Origin: Bacteroidia bacterium
GTDB taxonomy: Bacteria > Bacteroidota > Bacteroidia > B-17B0 > Aurantibacillaceae
Reading direction: 5' to 3'
Length of the DNA: 64,000 nt
NCBI GenBank assembly: GCA_014378485.1
Contig: JACMNO010000092.1
Location: 82,011 to 146,010 of the forward strand
This document shows, one piece after another, positions 1-9,407 of the stretch. The position numbers and the translations under genes were made by a program. The notes below the pieces were generated by a model that saw only the letters and a program-made list of their open reading frames with translations, searched no databases and was not told the origin of the DNA. Within the stretch, counting starts at the first letter, position 1, and every line of letters starts with the position of its first letter.

Positions 1-670
1 CAGCTTTAGGAGCCATACCTTCGTAACGGTTAACCGAATAACCATTTCCTGCCGCGATGCCGGAACTGTTTGTTCCATGCCCGAAATGCGTTAAATCGTT
101 ATGGGTACAAAGTCCTTGGTCTATTCCGTTATTATCCCATTCTTGTCCGTATGTAAACATCGTAGGAGTATTTGCCGCTAATGGTTTAGTCATGTCCCAT
201 AAATATTTAATTCTCGATTTTCCATTAATGTCTTTAAAATCAGGATGATTAAAATCTGTTCCTGAATCAATGATCCCAATAATTACTCCTGAACCATCAT
301 AAGCCTGATTTAGCGGTGTGGCCCCCAGTTTAATAGGTTTTATTCTGTTTCTCACTATACAGGTGTCTCCCATTAATTGAAGGTGATGTTGTGTGCATTC
401 AATTCTTACAATATTTTTTAACCTAGATATTTCTTTAATAGATTGAATATTAGTTGTAATGGAATAAATATTCCCGGCTTGGTACTGGAATTTTATATCG
501 GGAAACTCTGAAAAATTAATTTCAGTACCGGGCTTTGCTAGCACCAGAACATTTATTTTTTCTGCTGTGTTTCCGAATTCAATCTTTCGAATCAGTTCTG
601 TGTTAAAGATAGATTGAGCATTTATTCTAAAAAATAACACGGTGATAAAAAATGTAAAATACAGCTTCAT
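1..670 (-). CDS. Exported subtilisin-like (S8) serine peptidase, N-terminal part, cut by the window edge
   Basis: The minus strand is open from an ATG at 670 to the window edge, 223 codons with no stop. The start encodes a short signal peptide (Lys then a hydrophobic run ending near NAQ), so the product is exported. A propeptide-like region follows, then the S8 catalytic Asp motif (IIDSGTDFNHPDF, codons roughly at 250-290) and the catalytic His motif (HFGHGTNSSGIAAGNG, roughly at 50-95). The Ser motif and any C-terminal type IX secretion signal lie beyond the window. It is transcribed divergently from the next gene, with 49 bp between the starts. Degradation of proteins outside the cytoplasm is inferred from the family; the substrate is unknown. 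The plus-strand ORF at 57-248 is its antisense shadow. Confidence 0.88.
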   Translation of the reverse strand, partial: MKLYFTFFITVLFFRINAQSIFNTELIRKIEFGNTAEKINVLVLAKPGTEINFSEFPDIKFQYQAGNIYSITTNIQSIKEISRLKNIVRIECTQHHLQLMGDTCIVRNRIKPIKLGATPLNQAYDGSGVIIGIIDSGTDFNHPDFKDINGKSRIKYLWDMTKPLAANTPTMFTYGQEWDNNGIDQGLCTHNDLTHFGHGTNSSGIAAGNGYSVNRYEGMAPKA

Positions 671-719
671 ATTAGAAATATTATACCATTAAATTACAAA
701 TAATTTAGATATTTACAAT

Positions 720-1370
720 ATGCGAAATTATTTGTTTTTAGTACTGCTTGGCTTTTTATATTTCAGCCAATTGAAAGCACAGGACTCTATTCCTTATACA
801 AAAGATTTCCGGCTCTACGAAGGCCTTTATTTAGGGTATCAGGATTTCAGGTATAACTGGCCAATTTCAAAAGAGAAGATAATTACTAACATTAATAAAA
901 CGCAATTGGATTTTTATTCCAAACTAATTGAAGAAGAATTTATTACTTATACGGAAAGAGACGGTTCCATTTCTAAAGTTAAATCTGATGGCGTTTGGGG
1001 CTATTGTCAGAATAATATTATTTTTATTAACCAGGATAAAAATTTTTATAGAATCCCTGTGTTTGGGGCTATCAGCAATTTTATAGGAACAGCCGAAGTT
1101 ATTAATTATTCTCCCGGATATGATCCTTTTATGAATGCTCCAATGAATAGCAACAGCGTTAAAACACGTGAGATCAGGCAATATTTGTTTGATTTTTACA
1201 GTGGCGAAATTACACCTTCAAGCATCGAAAAAATAGAAGAATATTTAAAACGTGATGAAGAAATCTACAAGGAATACAACGCTTTAAGCAAAAAAAAGAA
1301 AAGGGAAATGGTGACAAAATATATAAGAATGTATAACGAAAAGCATTTGGTATATTTTCCAAAAGGGTGA
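720..1370 (+). CDS. Exported protein of unknown function
   Basis: A 216-residue protein starting with a clear signal peptide (hydrophobic core residues 4-15, likely cleavage after LKA near residue 20). The mature part is mixed and fairly polar, with the stretches VWGYCQNNIIFIN and FYRIPVFGAISNF in the middle and a Lys/Glu-rich C-terminal tail (KKKKREM). These stretches resemble a Bacteroidota protein family I have no name for, so no function is assigned. No lipobox cysteine and no later membrane helix are visible, so it is probably periplasmic or secreted. It starts 49 bp from the divergent subtilase and is followed by a 91-bp AT-rich gap before the WG-repeat gene. Whether the three genes work together is not shown. 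Confidence 0.75.
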   Translation: MRNYLFLVLLGFLYFSQLKAQDSIPYTKDFRLYEGLYLGYQDFRYNWPISKEKIITNINKTQLDFYSKLIEEEFITYTERDGSISKVKSDGVWGYCQNNIIFINQDKNFYRIPVFGAISNFIGTAEVINYSPGYDPFMNAPMNSNSVKTREIRQYLFDFYSGEITPSSIEKIEEYLKRDEEIYKEYNALSKKKKREMVTKYIRMYNEKHLVYFPKG

Positions 1371-1461
1371 TTATGACTAAATTAAATTTTTAGCTATTAA
1401 TGTACAATATTGTGACTAATACTATTTTATTAGTTATACATTTAATTTAAAATTAATTTAA

Positions 1462-4257
1462 ATGAAAAAAAGGTTACTTCTAATCTGTTTTATTCTTTTT
1501 TATTATCATGCTATTTTTGCTCAACTACATATTGCAAAAGATAACATTAATTGTTTATATGGTTTAAAAAACGAAAACAACAAGTGGATATTAAAACCAA
1601 CTTATACGTACATTGATGAAGTTTACCGTAACAGTTCAGTATTTCAAGTGTTTGATGGGCAATATAGAGGGATAATCTCTGCTGAAGATGGTAAAGTTAT
1701 TATACCATGTTGCCAAGATAGATTTGATATTAGTTTCCATTATTTTTTAGGATATAAAAATGAAAAAATAATGGTTTATAACAGAGATGGTAAGCCACTT
1801 ACTCAACAAATTTACGACCAAATAACCCCATATGCTTATTCTAAGGATTATTTATGGTGTTATAAAAACTTCCCAGATTCTGTTTTAACATCGTTAATGC
1901 AAGTAGATGTTGGTTTTTTGTTTCATGATGTGAATGGTTTGGTACGTGAGTGGCGTGATAGTACTTACACTATTATCCAAGATAACCGTGATATATCTTA
2001 TATGAATTTAGGAATAATAGATTCAGTAGGAAAAATAATTTTACCAAAAAAGTATAACGAAATAGAAATTAAAAAAGGATATTTTATTGCTAAACAGAAA
2101 GATACAGTTTTGTTTTTAAACAATAAAAATGAGCTCATACTAGAACCATTTGCAACAATAAAAATAATACAACAACTTAATAATGTCGAAAAGTTTATTG
2201 TTATAAAATATGATACTTCTTGCAGTTTGATTAATGGCAAATTACAAACTATTATACCATTTAAAGAATACGATAAAATAGATTTTGTAAATAGTAAAAC
2301 TGAATTAATACTTGTAGCTAAAAATAGAAAATACGGAATAATTGATAGTCATGGTAAAGTAATAATCCCTATAATTTATAATAAAGTAAAGCCCGTAAAT
2401 AATCAATATTATTATGCTAATCATTACTATTATTACGGAGATAGTAGTACTGTGTTTTTATGCGAATTGAATGGTAAATATGGCTTATTAAACGAACAAG
2501 GTAAAGCATTATTAGATTTTAAATATGAGTTAATCTCTAAAAATTATTCAGGTAATTACAACGATGAATTAAATTATTTAAAATATGGCAACGATATTTA
2601 TTTTATTAATCACGATTGTAAAATGACAAAATATACTTTTTTATTTAATAATGAATTTGGCTCATTTTACAACAATAATATATCTGTAATTTGTTTAAAA
2701 AAATATACAGACGGGAAAGAAAGAATTATTACTAATTATAGTAAAGACGGCATTTTCGTATCCGGAGATCATTTTTTTATAAGTGTTTATATACCAACTG
2801 GCTATAATAATTATGAAATAAATGTGTATGATTATCAGGGTAATTCAATTTACCCCAATCAATTAAAAGCATTTTATCGAAATGGATTTTATTTACCAAA
2901 TACTAAAATTAATGAATTTGGTCCGACTAAATTTTACAGTGCAATCTATGCTGTTACTAAATCTAAACGATTGGGTTTATATTCATATTATTCAGGAAAA
3001 TTATTAGTTGACACTCTCTATTCATCAATAATATCTAGTTCTAGTTTGTTTTATAATTCAAATAATATTAATTTGATATGCAAGAAATATTTTTCTAATC
3101 AATATGATATTTACGATACGCTTGGAACTATAGTTAAAACAATAAATTGCGATACAATTTATCAAGACCAAAATTTAAATTATAAAAAAGTTGCAATTAA
3201 TGGTAAAATGGGAATTATAAACAATAATTATGATTGGCTTATAAAACCGCAGTATAAGTATATAGAATTTTTAACCGAACATCTTTTTTTAGTTATCAAT
3301 CATAATAAGAAAGTAGGAATTATTGATGTAAATAATAAGTTAATTGTTGATACAGCCTACACAGATTTTTTACCAGTATTTAATAATTATCACCCTAATT
3401 TTTTTGCTACAAACGATACTATTAATGGATTTACAGCTGCTAAAAAAGAGCAGTGGTGGTTACTGAAAAATTCTAATGAACGAATCTTAGTTAATGATAA
3501 AGGTAAAAGTATTAAATCATACTCTAGTAGCGATAGTTGTTTTAATATAATACAGAATATGCTTTTAAAATTTGCTTTTAATGGAGCTTACATGCCTTGT
3601 AGCGACGGCTTTTGCGACTATAGCTTTATTAATTCAGGCGGCAGCCATAACATTGCAGACGGCGCCTTAAAAATCACTATGATTAAAGAGGATAAAGATT
3701 TTTTATTAAAACAGACATATATAAATCAGTTGTTTGATATTTTGGAAAAAGCGTATTCAAATGAAATAAAAATTTTAAAAAATTATAGTAACCCAACTTT
3801 AGGATTTACTACAGATAGTCGTAAAATTTTGAAAAATGTGTTACATAAGGAAATTTATTCTTTTGGTAAAAGTTACGTGTCGCTATATATTAATGATCTT
3901 TCCTTGTCTCCTGATTCAGGCTACTATAGTAATGATTATTATAATAAATATAATTACGACAATTATATTTTCGTTAATGGCAAGTTAAACATCATCAGCT
4001 TTTCGGAGGTTTTTAAAAACGATGATTTTTTTAGAACAGAAATAATGGAGGCTATCAAAAAAGACGAAGATTTAAAACTTGATTGTACGGATATGAGTAA
4101 TATTTATCAAAAAATAAATGGTAGATATGCTTTGACTAAAGATGGAGTAAATTTATTTATTGAAGATGAAAATTATGACCTTAGAGCGATATTAATCCCT
4201 AAACATAGACTAAACGCTAATAAAGGATTTAACTGGCTAATTCCTTATTTAAGATAA
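1462..4257 (+). CDS. Large exported WG-repeat protein with DUF3298-like C-terminus
   Basis: A 931-residue protein with a signal peptide (residues 1-20, ending IFAQ). The body contains degenerate WG (KWG) repeats, recognisable as G-I/L-I-D-x-x-G-K-x-I-I-P-x-x-Y units, for example YGIIDSHGKVIIPIIY (near residue 292), KYGLLNEQGKALLDFKY (near 338), MGIINNNYDWLIKPQY (near 583) and KVGIIDVNNKLIVDTAY (near 615). The last 100 residues (NGKLNIISFSEVF, then RYALTKDGVNLFI) resemble the C-terminus of DUF3298/RsiV-type domains; that match is tentative. WG repeats probably form a solenoid or propeller-like binding surface, but no ligand is evident. Codon use is very AT-rich, more so than in the housekeeping genes that follow, which fits a faster-evolving surface protein. 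Confidence 0.82.
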   Translation: MKKRLLLICFILFYYHAIFAQLHIAKDNINCLYGLKNENNKWILKPTYTYIDEVYRNSSVFQVFDGQYRGIISAEDGKVIIPCCQDRFDISFHYFLGYKNEKIMVYNRDGKPLTQQIYDQITPYAYSKDYLWCYKNFPDSVLTSLMQVDVGFLFHDVNGLVREWRDSTYTIIQDNRDISYMNLGIIDSVGKIILPKKYNEIEIKKGYFIAKQKDTVLFLNNKNELILEPFATIKIIQQLNNVEKFIVIKYDTSCSLINGKLQTIIPFKEYDKIDFVNSKTELILVAKNRKYGIIDSHGKVIIPIIYNKVKPVNNQYYYANHYYYYGDSSTVFLCELNGKYGLLNEQGKALLDFKYELISKNYSGNYNDELNYLKYGNDIYFINHDCKMTKYTFLFNNEFGSFYNNNISVICLKKYTDGKERIITNYSKDGIFVSGDHFFISVYIPTGYNNYEINVYDYQGNSIYPNQLKAFYRNGFYLPNTKINEFGPTKFYSAIYAVTKSKRLGLYSYYSGKLLVDTLYSSIISSSSLFYNSNNINLICKKYFSNQYDIYDTLGTIVKTINCDTIYQDQNLNYKKVAINGKMGIINNNYDWLIKPQYKYIEFLTEHLFLVINHNKKVGIIDVNNKLIVDTAYTDFLPVFNNYHPNFFATNDTINGFTAAKKEQWWLLKNSNERILVNDKGKSIKSYSSSDSCFNIIQNMLLKFAFNGAYMPCSDGFCDYSFINSGGSHNIADGALKITMIKEDKDFLLKQTYINQLFDILEKAYSNEIKILKNYSNPTLGFTTDSRKILKNVLHKEIYSFGKSYVSLYINDLSLSPDSGYYSNDYYNKYNYDNYIFVNGKLNIISFSEVFKNDDFFRTEIMEAIKKDEDLKLDCTDMSNIYQKINGRYALTKDGVNLFIEDENYDLRAILIPKHRLNANKGFNWLIPYLR

Positions 4258-4264
4258 TTTCTTA

Positions 4265-4296
4265 TTGAAAAAATTCAATTATTTGACTTAAATTCG
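4265..4296 (+). promoter_or_regulatory. Predicted Bacteroidota-type promoter of ettA
   Basis: A -7 element TAAATTCG lies at 4289-4296 with TTG at 4265-4267, 21 bp upstream. This fits the TTTG/TAnnTTTG promoter class known from Bacteroidota, with C in place of T near the end. The ettA start codon is 19 bp after the -7 element. Confidence 0.5.
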
Positions 4297-4315
4297 TAGC
4301 TCAAATTTTTTTATT

Positions 4316-6004
4316 ATGTCAGAAGTAGGAAGACAAATTATTTACAGTATGGTTAATGTATCTAAGATACATCCACCACAAAAGCAAGTATTAAAAGATA
4401 TTTATATCTCCTTTTATTACGGAGCTAAAATTGGTGTTTTAGGTTTAAATGGTTCCGGTAAATCATCATTATTACGCATCATGGCGGGGATTGATAAAGA
4501 TTACTTAGGAGAAATTCACCAGTCACCCGGCTATTCTATTGGTTTGTTGGAACAGGAACCAAACTTAGATGAAACTAAAACAGTAATTGAAGTAGTTCGT
4601 GAAGGTGCTCAAAAGCATGTGGATATTTTGAATGAATTTGAAGAAGTAAACAATAAGTTTATGGACGAAGAAATATTAAACGATCCAGATAAAATGGATA
4701 AGTTAATTAATCGTCAGGCTCAATTACAAGATTTAATTGATCAACATGATTTATGGAATTTAGATACCAGGTTAGAGCGCGCCATGGATGCGCTTCGTTG
4801 TGCGGAAAGTGATACACCAATTAAAATATTATCAGGAGGTGAGCGCCGTCGTGTGGCTTTATGCCGTTTGTTATTACAAGAACCGGATATTTTATTATTA
4901 GATGAGCCAACTAACCACTTGGATGCTGAATCGGTTGATTGGTTAGAGCAACATTTACAACAATATAAAGGAACAGTAATTGCGGTAACCCATGATCGTT
5001 ACTTCTTAGATAACGTTGCCGGTTGGATTTTAGAGTTAGACCGCGGAGAAGGAATTCCTTGGAAAGGAAATTACTCATCTTGGTTAGAGCAAAAAGGAAA
5101 CCGTTTAAAACAAGAAGAGAAAACAGAATCTAAACGTCAAAAAACATTAGCGCGGGAGTTAGACTGGGTACGCCAGGGAGTGAAAGGACGTGGGGTAAAA
5201 CAAAAAGCCCGTTTGAGTAACTACGATAAAATGATGAATGAGGACATTAAGGATAAAGAAGAACGATTGGAAATCTTTATTCCTAACGGTCCTCGACTTG
5301 GTAACGAAGTGATTGAAGCCACTGAAGTTTCTAAAGGATTTGGTGACCGTTTGTTATATGAACACTTAAACTTTAAATTACCACCAGCTGGAATTGTAGG
5401 TATTATTGGGCCAAACGGTGCCGGTAAAACAACTTTGTTCCGAATGATTATGGGTGAAGAACAACCAAACGGCGGTGAATTTAAAGTAGGTCCGACAGTA
5501 AAAATTTCATACGTAGATCAGAACCATAAAGAACTTGAACCCAATAAAACAGTTTATGATGTACTAAGTGGTGGCCTTGATAATATTACTTTAGGTGGGA
5601 AAGCCATGAATGCGCGTGCTTACATTTCGCGCTTTAATTTTGGTGGAAGTGATCAGGGAAAAAAAGTATCAGTGTTATCTGGTGGAGAACGTAATCGTTT
5701 GCATTTGGCAATGGCTTTAAAGAACGAAGGAAATGTATTGTTATTGGATGAGCCTACCAATGATCTGGATGTAAATACATTGCGTGCGTTGGAAGAAGGT
5801 TTAGAGAACTTCGCTGGATGTGCTGTAATAATTAGTCACGATAGATGGTTCCTGGACCGTGTGTGTACGCACATTCTAGCATTTGAAGGCGATAGCTCGG
5901 TTTATTGGTTTGAAGGAGGTTATAGTGAATATGAAGAGAATCGCAAAAAACGTTTAGGAAATGTAGAACCAAAACGCCCACGCTATAAAAAACTGACTAT
6001 TTAA
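4316..6004 (+). CDS. ettA: Energy-dependent translational throttle protein EttA (ABC-F ATPase)
   Basis: A 562-residue ABC-F protein with two ATPase domains and no membrane segment. The first has Walker A GLNGSGKSS (residues 43-51), signature LSGGERRRVAL and Walker B LLLDEPTNHLD. The second has Walker A GPNGAGKTT (near 366), signature LSGGERNRLHL and LLLDEPTNDLD. Between them lies the charged linker (RELDWVRQGVKGRGVKQKARL) typical of EttA, which enters the ribosomal E site. Length matches E. coli EttA (555). The known role is to gate entry of the 70S initiation complex into elongation according to the ADP/ATP ratio. It appears monocistronic, with its own promoter and a strong terminator. Confidence 0.95.
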   Translation: MSEVGRQIIYSMVNVSKIHPPQKQVLKDIYISFYYGAKIGVLGLNGSGKSSLLRIMAGIDKDYLGEIHQSPGYSIGLLEQEPNLDETKTVIEVVREGAQKHVDILNEFEEVNNKFMDEEILNDPDKMDKLINRQAQLQDLIDQHDLWNLDTRLERAMDALRCAESDTPIKILSGGERRRVALCRLLLQEPDILLLDEPTNHLDAESVDWLEQHLQQYKGTVIAVTHDRYFLDNVAGWILELDRGEGIPWKGNYSSWLEQKGNRLKQEEKTESKRQKTLARELDWVRQGVKGRGVKQKARLSNYDKMMNEDIKDKEERLEIFIPNGPRLGNEVIEATEVSKGFGDRLLYEHLNFKLPPAGIVGIIGPNGAGKTTLFRMIMGEEQPNGGEFKVGPTVKISYVDQNHKELEPNKTVYDVLSGGLDNITLGGKAMNARAYISRFNFGGSDQGKKVSVLSGGERNRLHLAMALKNEGNVLLLDEPTNDLDVNTLRALEEGLENFAGCAVIISHDRWFLDRVCTHILAFEGDSSVYWFEGGYSEYEENRKKRLGNVEPKRPRYKKLTI

Positions 6005-6009
6005 TAATA

Positions 6010-6040
6010 AGTCCTTTCAAAAATTGAAAGGACTTTTTTA
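6010..6040 (+). terminator. Intrinsic terminator after ettA
   Basis: An 11-bp perfect stem AGTCCTTTCAA (6010-6020) / TTGAAAGGACT (6024-6034) with a 3-nt loop, followed by a T-run to 6039. Confidence 0.85.
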
Positions 6041-6053
6041 TAGTCCTTGATTT

Positions 6054-6983
6054 GTGTGGTTATACATAGTGGACTTATTTCATTTTCTATATTTATTTAA
6101 TAATTTAAAACGCTTGCTCAGGATTTTTCTCATACTTATATCTTTTGTTTTAGCATCCTGCACTAAGGATCCGGCAACCTTCACTATTGATAATTTAAAC
6201 AATAATGAGATTGGGTGTTTTGGACATGCAGGCATGGGTTCACTTTCCATCTACCCTCTTAATACTTTTGAAAGTTTTGAATCCTGCTTAAACAGGGGTG
6301 CGGATGGAACGGAAATGGACATACAGGTAACCAAAGATAGTGTGTTGATTATATTGCATGGACAGGATTTGTCAGCTAATACATCATGCAGTGGTTTGGT
6401 AAAGGACATGAACTGGAGTGATATCAGTGATTGCAAAATGAAAGGTAGATATTATAAAGACCTGGATCTAATTTCATTTGATGAGTTTATTCAAAAAATT
6501 CCCAACCCTCAGGACATTTTTATTACCCTGGATTGCAAGGCCAATTATGGGAATTTTGATCAATCCGCTTATTTTAAATTATTTGCACGAACCATAGTAA
6601 GAACCTTGGAAAAACATCAATTGGGTCCGCGCATTTTTATAGAAAACCTGGACGTTGGTTTTTTAGTAGCAATCAAGGATCTTAAACCGGATGCCAATTT
6701 ATTTTTATTGACGGAAGATTTTGATTTTGGAATGGAAGCTGTTCAAAAATGGGGATTTTGGGGCCTGTCGATGTCTAATCCGGCAGTAACGAGTGAACAA
6801 ATTAAGGAGGCTCATAACAAAAATATTCATGTTACACTCTGGGGTGTACGAAATGATAAAGAAAATTATTCTGCTGTTGAAAAATGTCCAGATTTCATTC
6901 AGACAGATGATATTGTTTATTTACTGAAAATTTTCGGGAAGAATAAAAAACACAAAGGATATTATTATTCGATGACAAAATAA
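6054..6983 (+). CDS. Glycerophosphodiester phosphodiesterase family lipoprotein
   Basis: The GDPD fold is shown by GCFGHAG (catalytic His equivalent of the HRG motif), NTFESFESCLNRGADGTEMD with the metal-binding Glu-x-Asp, LHGQDL with the second His, and a C-terminal HVTLWGVRN stretch. Known members hydrolyse glycerophosphodiesters to glycerol-3-phosphate and an alcohol. The sequence LISFVLASC is a lipobox, so the protein is probably a lipoprotein. The ATG at 6054 would put about 20 extra residues before the lipobox signal and lies just after the ettA terminator; a TTG at 6114 would give a more normal signal peptide. The stop codon abuts the convergent rnc stop with no terminator between them. 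Confidence 0.8.
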   Translation: MWLYIVDLFHFLYLFNNLKRLLRIFLILISFVLASCTKDPATFTIDNLNNNEIGCFGHAGMGSLSIYPLNTFESFESCLNRGADGTEMDIQVTKDSVLIILHGQDLSANTSCSGLVKDMNWSDISDCKMKGRYYKDLDLISFDEFIQKIPNPQDIFITLDCKANYGNFDQSAYFKLFARTIVRTLEKHQLGPRIFIENLDVGFLVAIKDLKPDANLFLLTEDFDFGMEAVQKWGFWGLSMSNPAVTSEQIKEAHNKNIHVTLWGVRNDKENYSAVEKCPDFIQTDDIVYLLKIFGKNKKHKGYYYSMTK

Positions 6984-7712
6984 TTAATCATCTTTCTGAA
7001 GATTCTCTAAAACAATCTGCGCTACTTTTTGTTCGGCAACTTTCTTTGATTTGTGTTCAAAAACAGCCTGGGCTTCGCCATTAATGGATAATTCAATAGC
7101 GTATATTTTTTCTTTGCCGTTAATGTCTTCTTTTACTACCGTGTATTCAAATTGCTTTTTCTGGCGTTGCATTAAAATCTGAAATTGGGATTTGTAATCC
7201 GTATCAGTATGTAATAGTTCATCCATATCCAGGTGTATTTTGATAATGTTATTGAGGATGAATTTCTTTGTCTTCTCAAAACCTTTGTCAATGAACACAG
7301 CACCCAGAAGAGCTTCAAAAGCATCACCATAAGCAGATGAACTTAGTTTTTCTTTTTTAGTAAGGCGCGAGTTCAGTAATTCATCAAAGCCAAATTTTTT
7401 GGAGAGTGTAAATAAGTTCTGTCCATTAACAATACGACTTCTCATCTGTGTTAGGAAACCTTCATCTTTTGTTGGAAATAACCTGAAGAGATATTCTGCC
7501 ACCACAGCACCTAAAACAGCGTCTCCTAAAAACTCCATGCGCTCGTTGCTTTGCAGGTGTTCTGTTATTTCATTGGAAGAACTGCTATGCCTGAATGCTT
7601 GTTTATATAAGGCAATATTGTCAGGATAAAATCCTAAAATATTTTTGAGTTTTTGTCTGAACTCTTTATCTTTTTTTGAGAGTGGTATTAATGCTGATAA
7701 AATTTTTATCAA
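6984..7712 (-). CDS. rnc: Ribonuclease III
   Basis: A 242-residue protein with the RNase III signature NERMEFLGDAVLG (residues 56-68, catalytic Glu60 and Asp64) and the second acidic cluster AYGDAFEALLGAVFID. The C-terminal third, with SINGEAQAVFEHKSKKVAEQKVAQ, is a double-stranded RNA-binding domain. It cleaves double-stranded RNA in rRNA maturation and mRNA decay in the cytoplasm. The start is TTG at 7712, only 9 bp after the fabF stop, so it is almost certainly cotranscribed in the order acpP-fabF-rnc, a common Bacteroidota arrangement. The stop codon is directly adjacent to the stop of the convergent GDPD gene. Confidence 0.94.
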   Translation of the reverse strand: MIKILSALIPLSKKDKEFRQKLKNILGFYPDNIALYKQAFRHSSSSNEITEHLQSNERMEFLGDAVLGAVVAEYLFRLFPTKDEGFLTQMRSRIVNGQNLFTLSKKFGFDELLNSRLTKKEKLSSSAYGDAFEALLGAVFIDKGFEKTKKFILNNIIKIHLDMDELLHTDTDYKSQFQILMQRQKKQFEYTVVKEDINGKEKIYAIELSINGEAQAVFEHKSKKVAEQKVAQIVLENLQKDD

Positions 7713-7721
7713 AGCAATAAA

Positions 7722-8975
7722 TTAAGCGGTGTATTTTTTAATTACTACAGCAGCATTATGTCCGCCAAAACCAAATGTATTGCTGATCGCATAATTAATA
7801 GTACGTTTTTGCGCCTTATTAAACGTTAAGTTTAATTTAGGATCAATATCCGGATCAGGAGTCACGTGATTAATAGTTGGAGGAACGATATCATTTTGCA
7901 CAGCTAAAACAGTGGCAATGGCTTCTACCGCACCTGCCGCACCTAGCAAGTGGCCGGTCATCGATTTCGTAGAGCTGATGTTCATTTTATAAGCCTGCTC
8001 ACCAAAAATATTGGTAATAGCTTTTAGTTCGGCTCCATCACCCAAAGGGGTACTTGTACCATGTGTATTAATATAATCAACTACATCAGGAGAAATACAT
8101 GCGTCTTTTAAAGCACGTTGCATAACCAATGTAGCACCTAAACCTTCCGGATGAGGAGCTGTGATATGGTAAGCGTCACCGCTCATTCCACCGCCGATAA
8201 TTTCTGCATAAATTTTTGCGCCCCGCGCCAAAGCATGTTCCAGTTCTTCTAGCACCAAACAAGCACCACCTTCGCCTAATACAAAACCATCACGTTCCTT
8301 ATCATAAGGGCGGGAAGCAGTTTCAGGAGATTCGTTGCGTGTACTCATTGCCTGGCAGGCATTAAAGCCACCAATGCCACTTTCGTTAATGGCAGCTTCA
8401 GAGCCTCCTGTAATAATAGCGTTGGCTCTTCCTAACCTAATGTAGGTAAAAGCATCTATTAAAGCAGTTGTTGAAGATGCACAAGCCGAAACGGTTGTGA
8501 AATTTGGTCCTCTAAAACCAAAACGAATGGATATATGTCCTGAACAAATATCCGCAATCATTTTTGGAATAAAGAAAGGGTTGAAACGAGGTGTTCCATC
8601 GCCTCTGGCAAAATTAAAAGTTTCAGTTTGAAAAGTATCTAAACCTCCGATACCTGAACCCCATATAACCCCGATTTCATTTTTGTCAATTCCTTCGGCA
8701 TCAATCCCCGAATCAGCTACAGCTTGCACTGAAGCGGCAATTCCGTAGTGAGAAAAAGCATCTAAACGTTGGGATTCTTTTCTATCAAAATAATCCTCTA
8801 GTTTAAACCCTTTAACTTCACAAGCAAATTTGGTTTTAAACTTAGATGCATCAAAACGAGTAATAGGTCCAGCACCACTAACGCCGTTAATCAAATTTGT
8901 CCAATAATCGTTAACATTACTGCCCAAAGGTGTAACAGCACCAAGTCCCGTAACTACTACGCGCTTAAATTGCAT
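7722..8975 (-). CDS. fabF: 3-oxoacyl-[acyl-carrier-protein] synthase II (FabF)
   Basis: A 417-residue condensing enzyme of fatty-acid elongation. The catalytic triad is visible: Cys165 in VSACASSTTAL, His305 in NTHGTSTPLGD and His342 in SMTGHLLGAAGAVEA. The glycine-rich C-terminus SNTFGFGGHNAAVV is also typical. It condenses malonyl-ACP with acyl-ACP in the cytoplasm. It lies 27 bp downstream of the acyl carrier protein gene that supplies its substrate and 9 bp upstream of rnc, forming one minus-strand operon. Length and motifs are ordinary, and the Cys-His-His pattern is that of KAS I/II rather than FabH. Confidence 0.96.
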   Translation of the reverse strand: MQFKRVVVTGLGAVTPLGSNVNDYWTNLINGVSGAGPITRFDASKFKTKFACEVKGFKLEDYFDRKESQRLDAFSHYGIAASVQAVADSGIDAEGIDKNEIGVIWGSGIGGLDTFQTETFNFARGDGTPRFNPFFIPKMIADICSGHISIRFGFRGPNFTTVSACASSTTALIDAFTYIRLGRANAIITGGSEAAINESGIGGFNACQAMSTRNESPETASRPYDKERDGFVLGEGGACLVLEELEHALARGAKIYAEIIGGGMSGDAYHITAPHPEGLGATLVMQRALKDACISPDVVDYINTHGTSTPLGDGAELKAITNIFGEQAYKMNISSTKSMTGHLLGAAGAVEAIATVLAVQNDIVPPTINHVTPDPDIDPKLNLTFNKAQKRTINYAISNTFGFGGHNAAVVIKKYTA

Positions 8976-9002
8976 AAAGAATAGTTTTTTAAAGTAAAGT
9001 TC

Positions 9003-9242
9003 TTAGTTTTTTGCGTTTGCTTCAATATAAGAAATAGCATCTCCTACAGTAGCAATTTTTTCAGCTTGATCGTCTGGAATAGCAATATTGAATTCTTTTT
9101 CAAATTCCATAATTAATTCTACTGTATCTAAAGAATCTGCGCCTAAGTCGTTAGTGAAACTAGCAGTTGGAGTTACTTCTTTTTCTTCTACACCTAATTT
9201 ATCTACGATAATAGATTTTACTTTTGATGAAATGTCTGACAT
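9003..9242 (-). CDS. acpP: Acyl carrier protein
   Basis: A 79-residue acidic protein with the phosphopantetheine attachment motif [15 protein letters not shown] (Ser37). The ATG at 9242 gives the usual ACP beginning [12 protein letters not shown]. An in-frame start at 9290 would add 16 residues unlike any ACP and is rejected. The protein carries the growing acyl chain on 4'-phosphopantetheine and works with FabF encoded just downstream. A terminator-like hairpin lies upstream at 9295-9358, separating it from the small membrane-protein gene on the same strand. Confidence 0.95.
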   Translation of the reverse strand: MSDISSKVKSIIVDKLGVEEKEVTPTASFTNDLGADSLDTVELIMEFEKEFNIAIPDDQAEKIATVGDAISYIEANAKN

Positions 9243-9294
9243 TGTGTTTTTAGTTTTAAAATTCGGGACAAAGATAACGCTATGTAACAAATAT

Positions 9295-9358
9295 CAAAAA
9301 AAAAAGCCCCTAAGTAATTAACTGTTTATCAGATAATTACTTAAATGAGGACTTTTTT
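9295..9358 (-). terminator. Probable (bidirectional) intrinsic terminator after the 9408-9722 gene
   Basis: The inner stem is AAGTAATTA (9312-9320) / TAATTACTT (9334-9342). Flanking GCCCC and GAGG extend it imperfectly. T-runs follow on both strands: TTTTTT at 9353-9358 on the plus strand and a longer one on the minus strand toward 9295. Confidence 0.6.
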
Positions 9359-9407
9359 AAGATCTAACTGAATGTAATTCAGTCTACAAAACTGATATTT
9401 TACTGTG

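Noticed and set aside
57..248. A 63-codon plus-strand ORF near the left edge
   Set aside because: It is antisense to the subtilase frame, whose Asp and His motifs prove the minus strand is the coding one.
9243..9290. Longer N-terminus for the acyl carrier protein
   Set aside because: The extra 16 residues do not resemble any ACP, and ATG 9242 gives the standard start.
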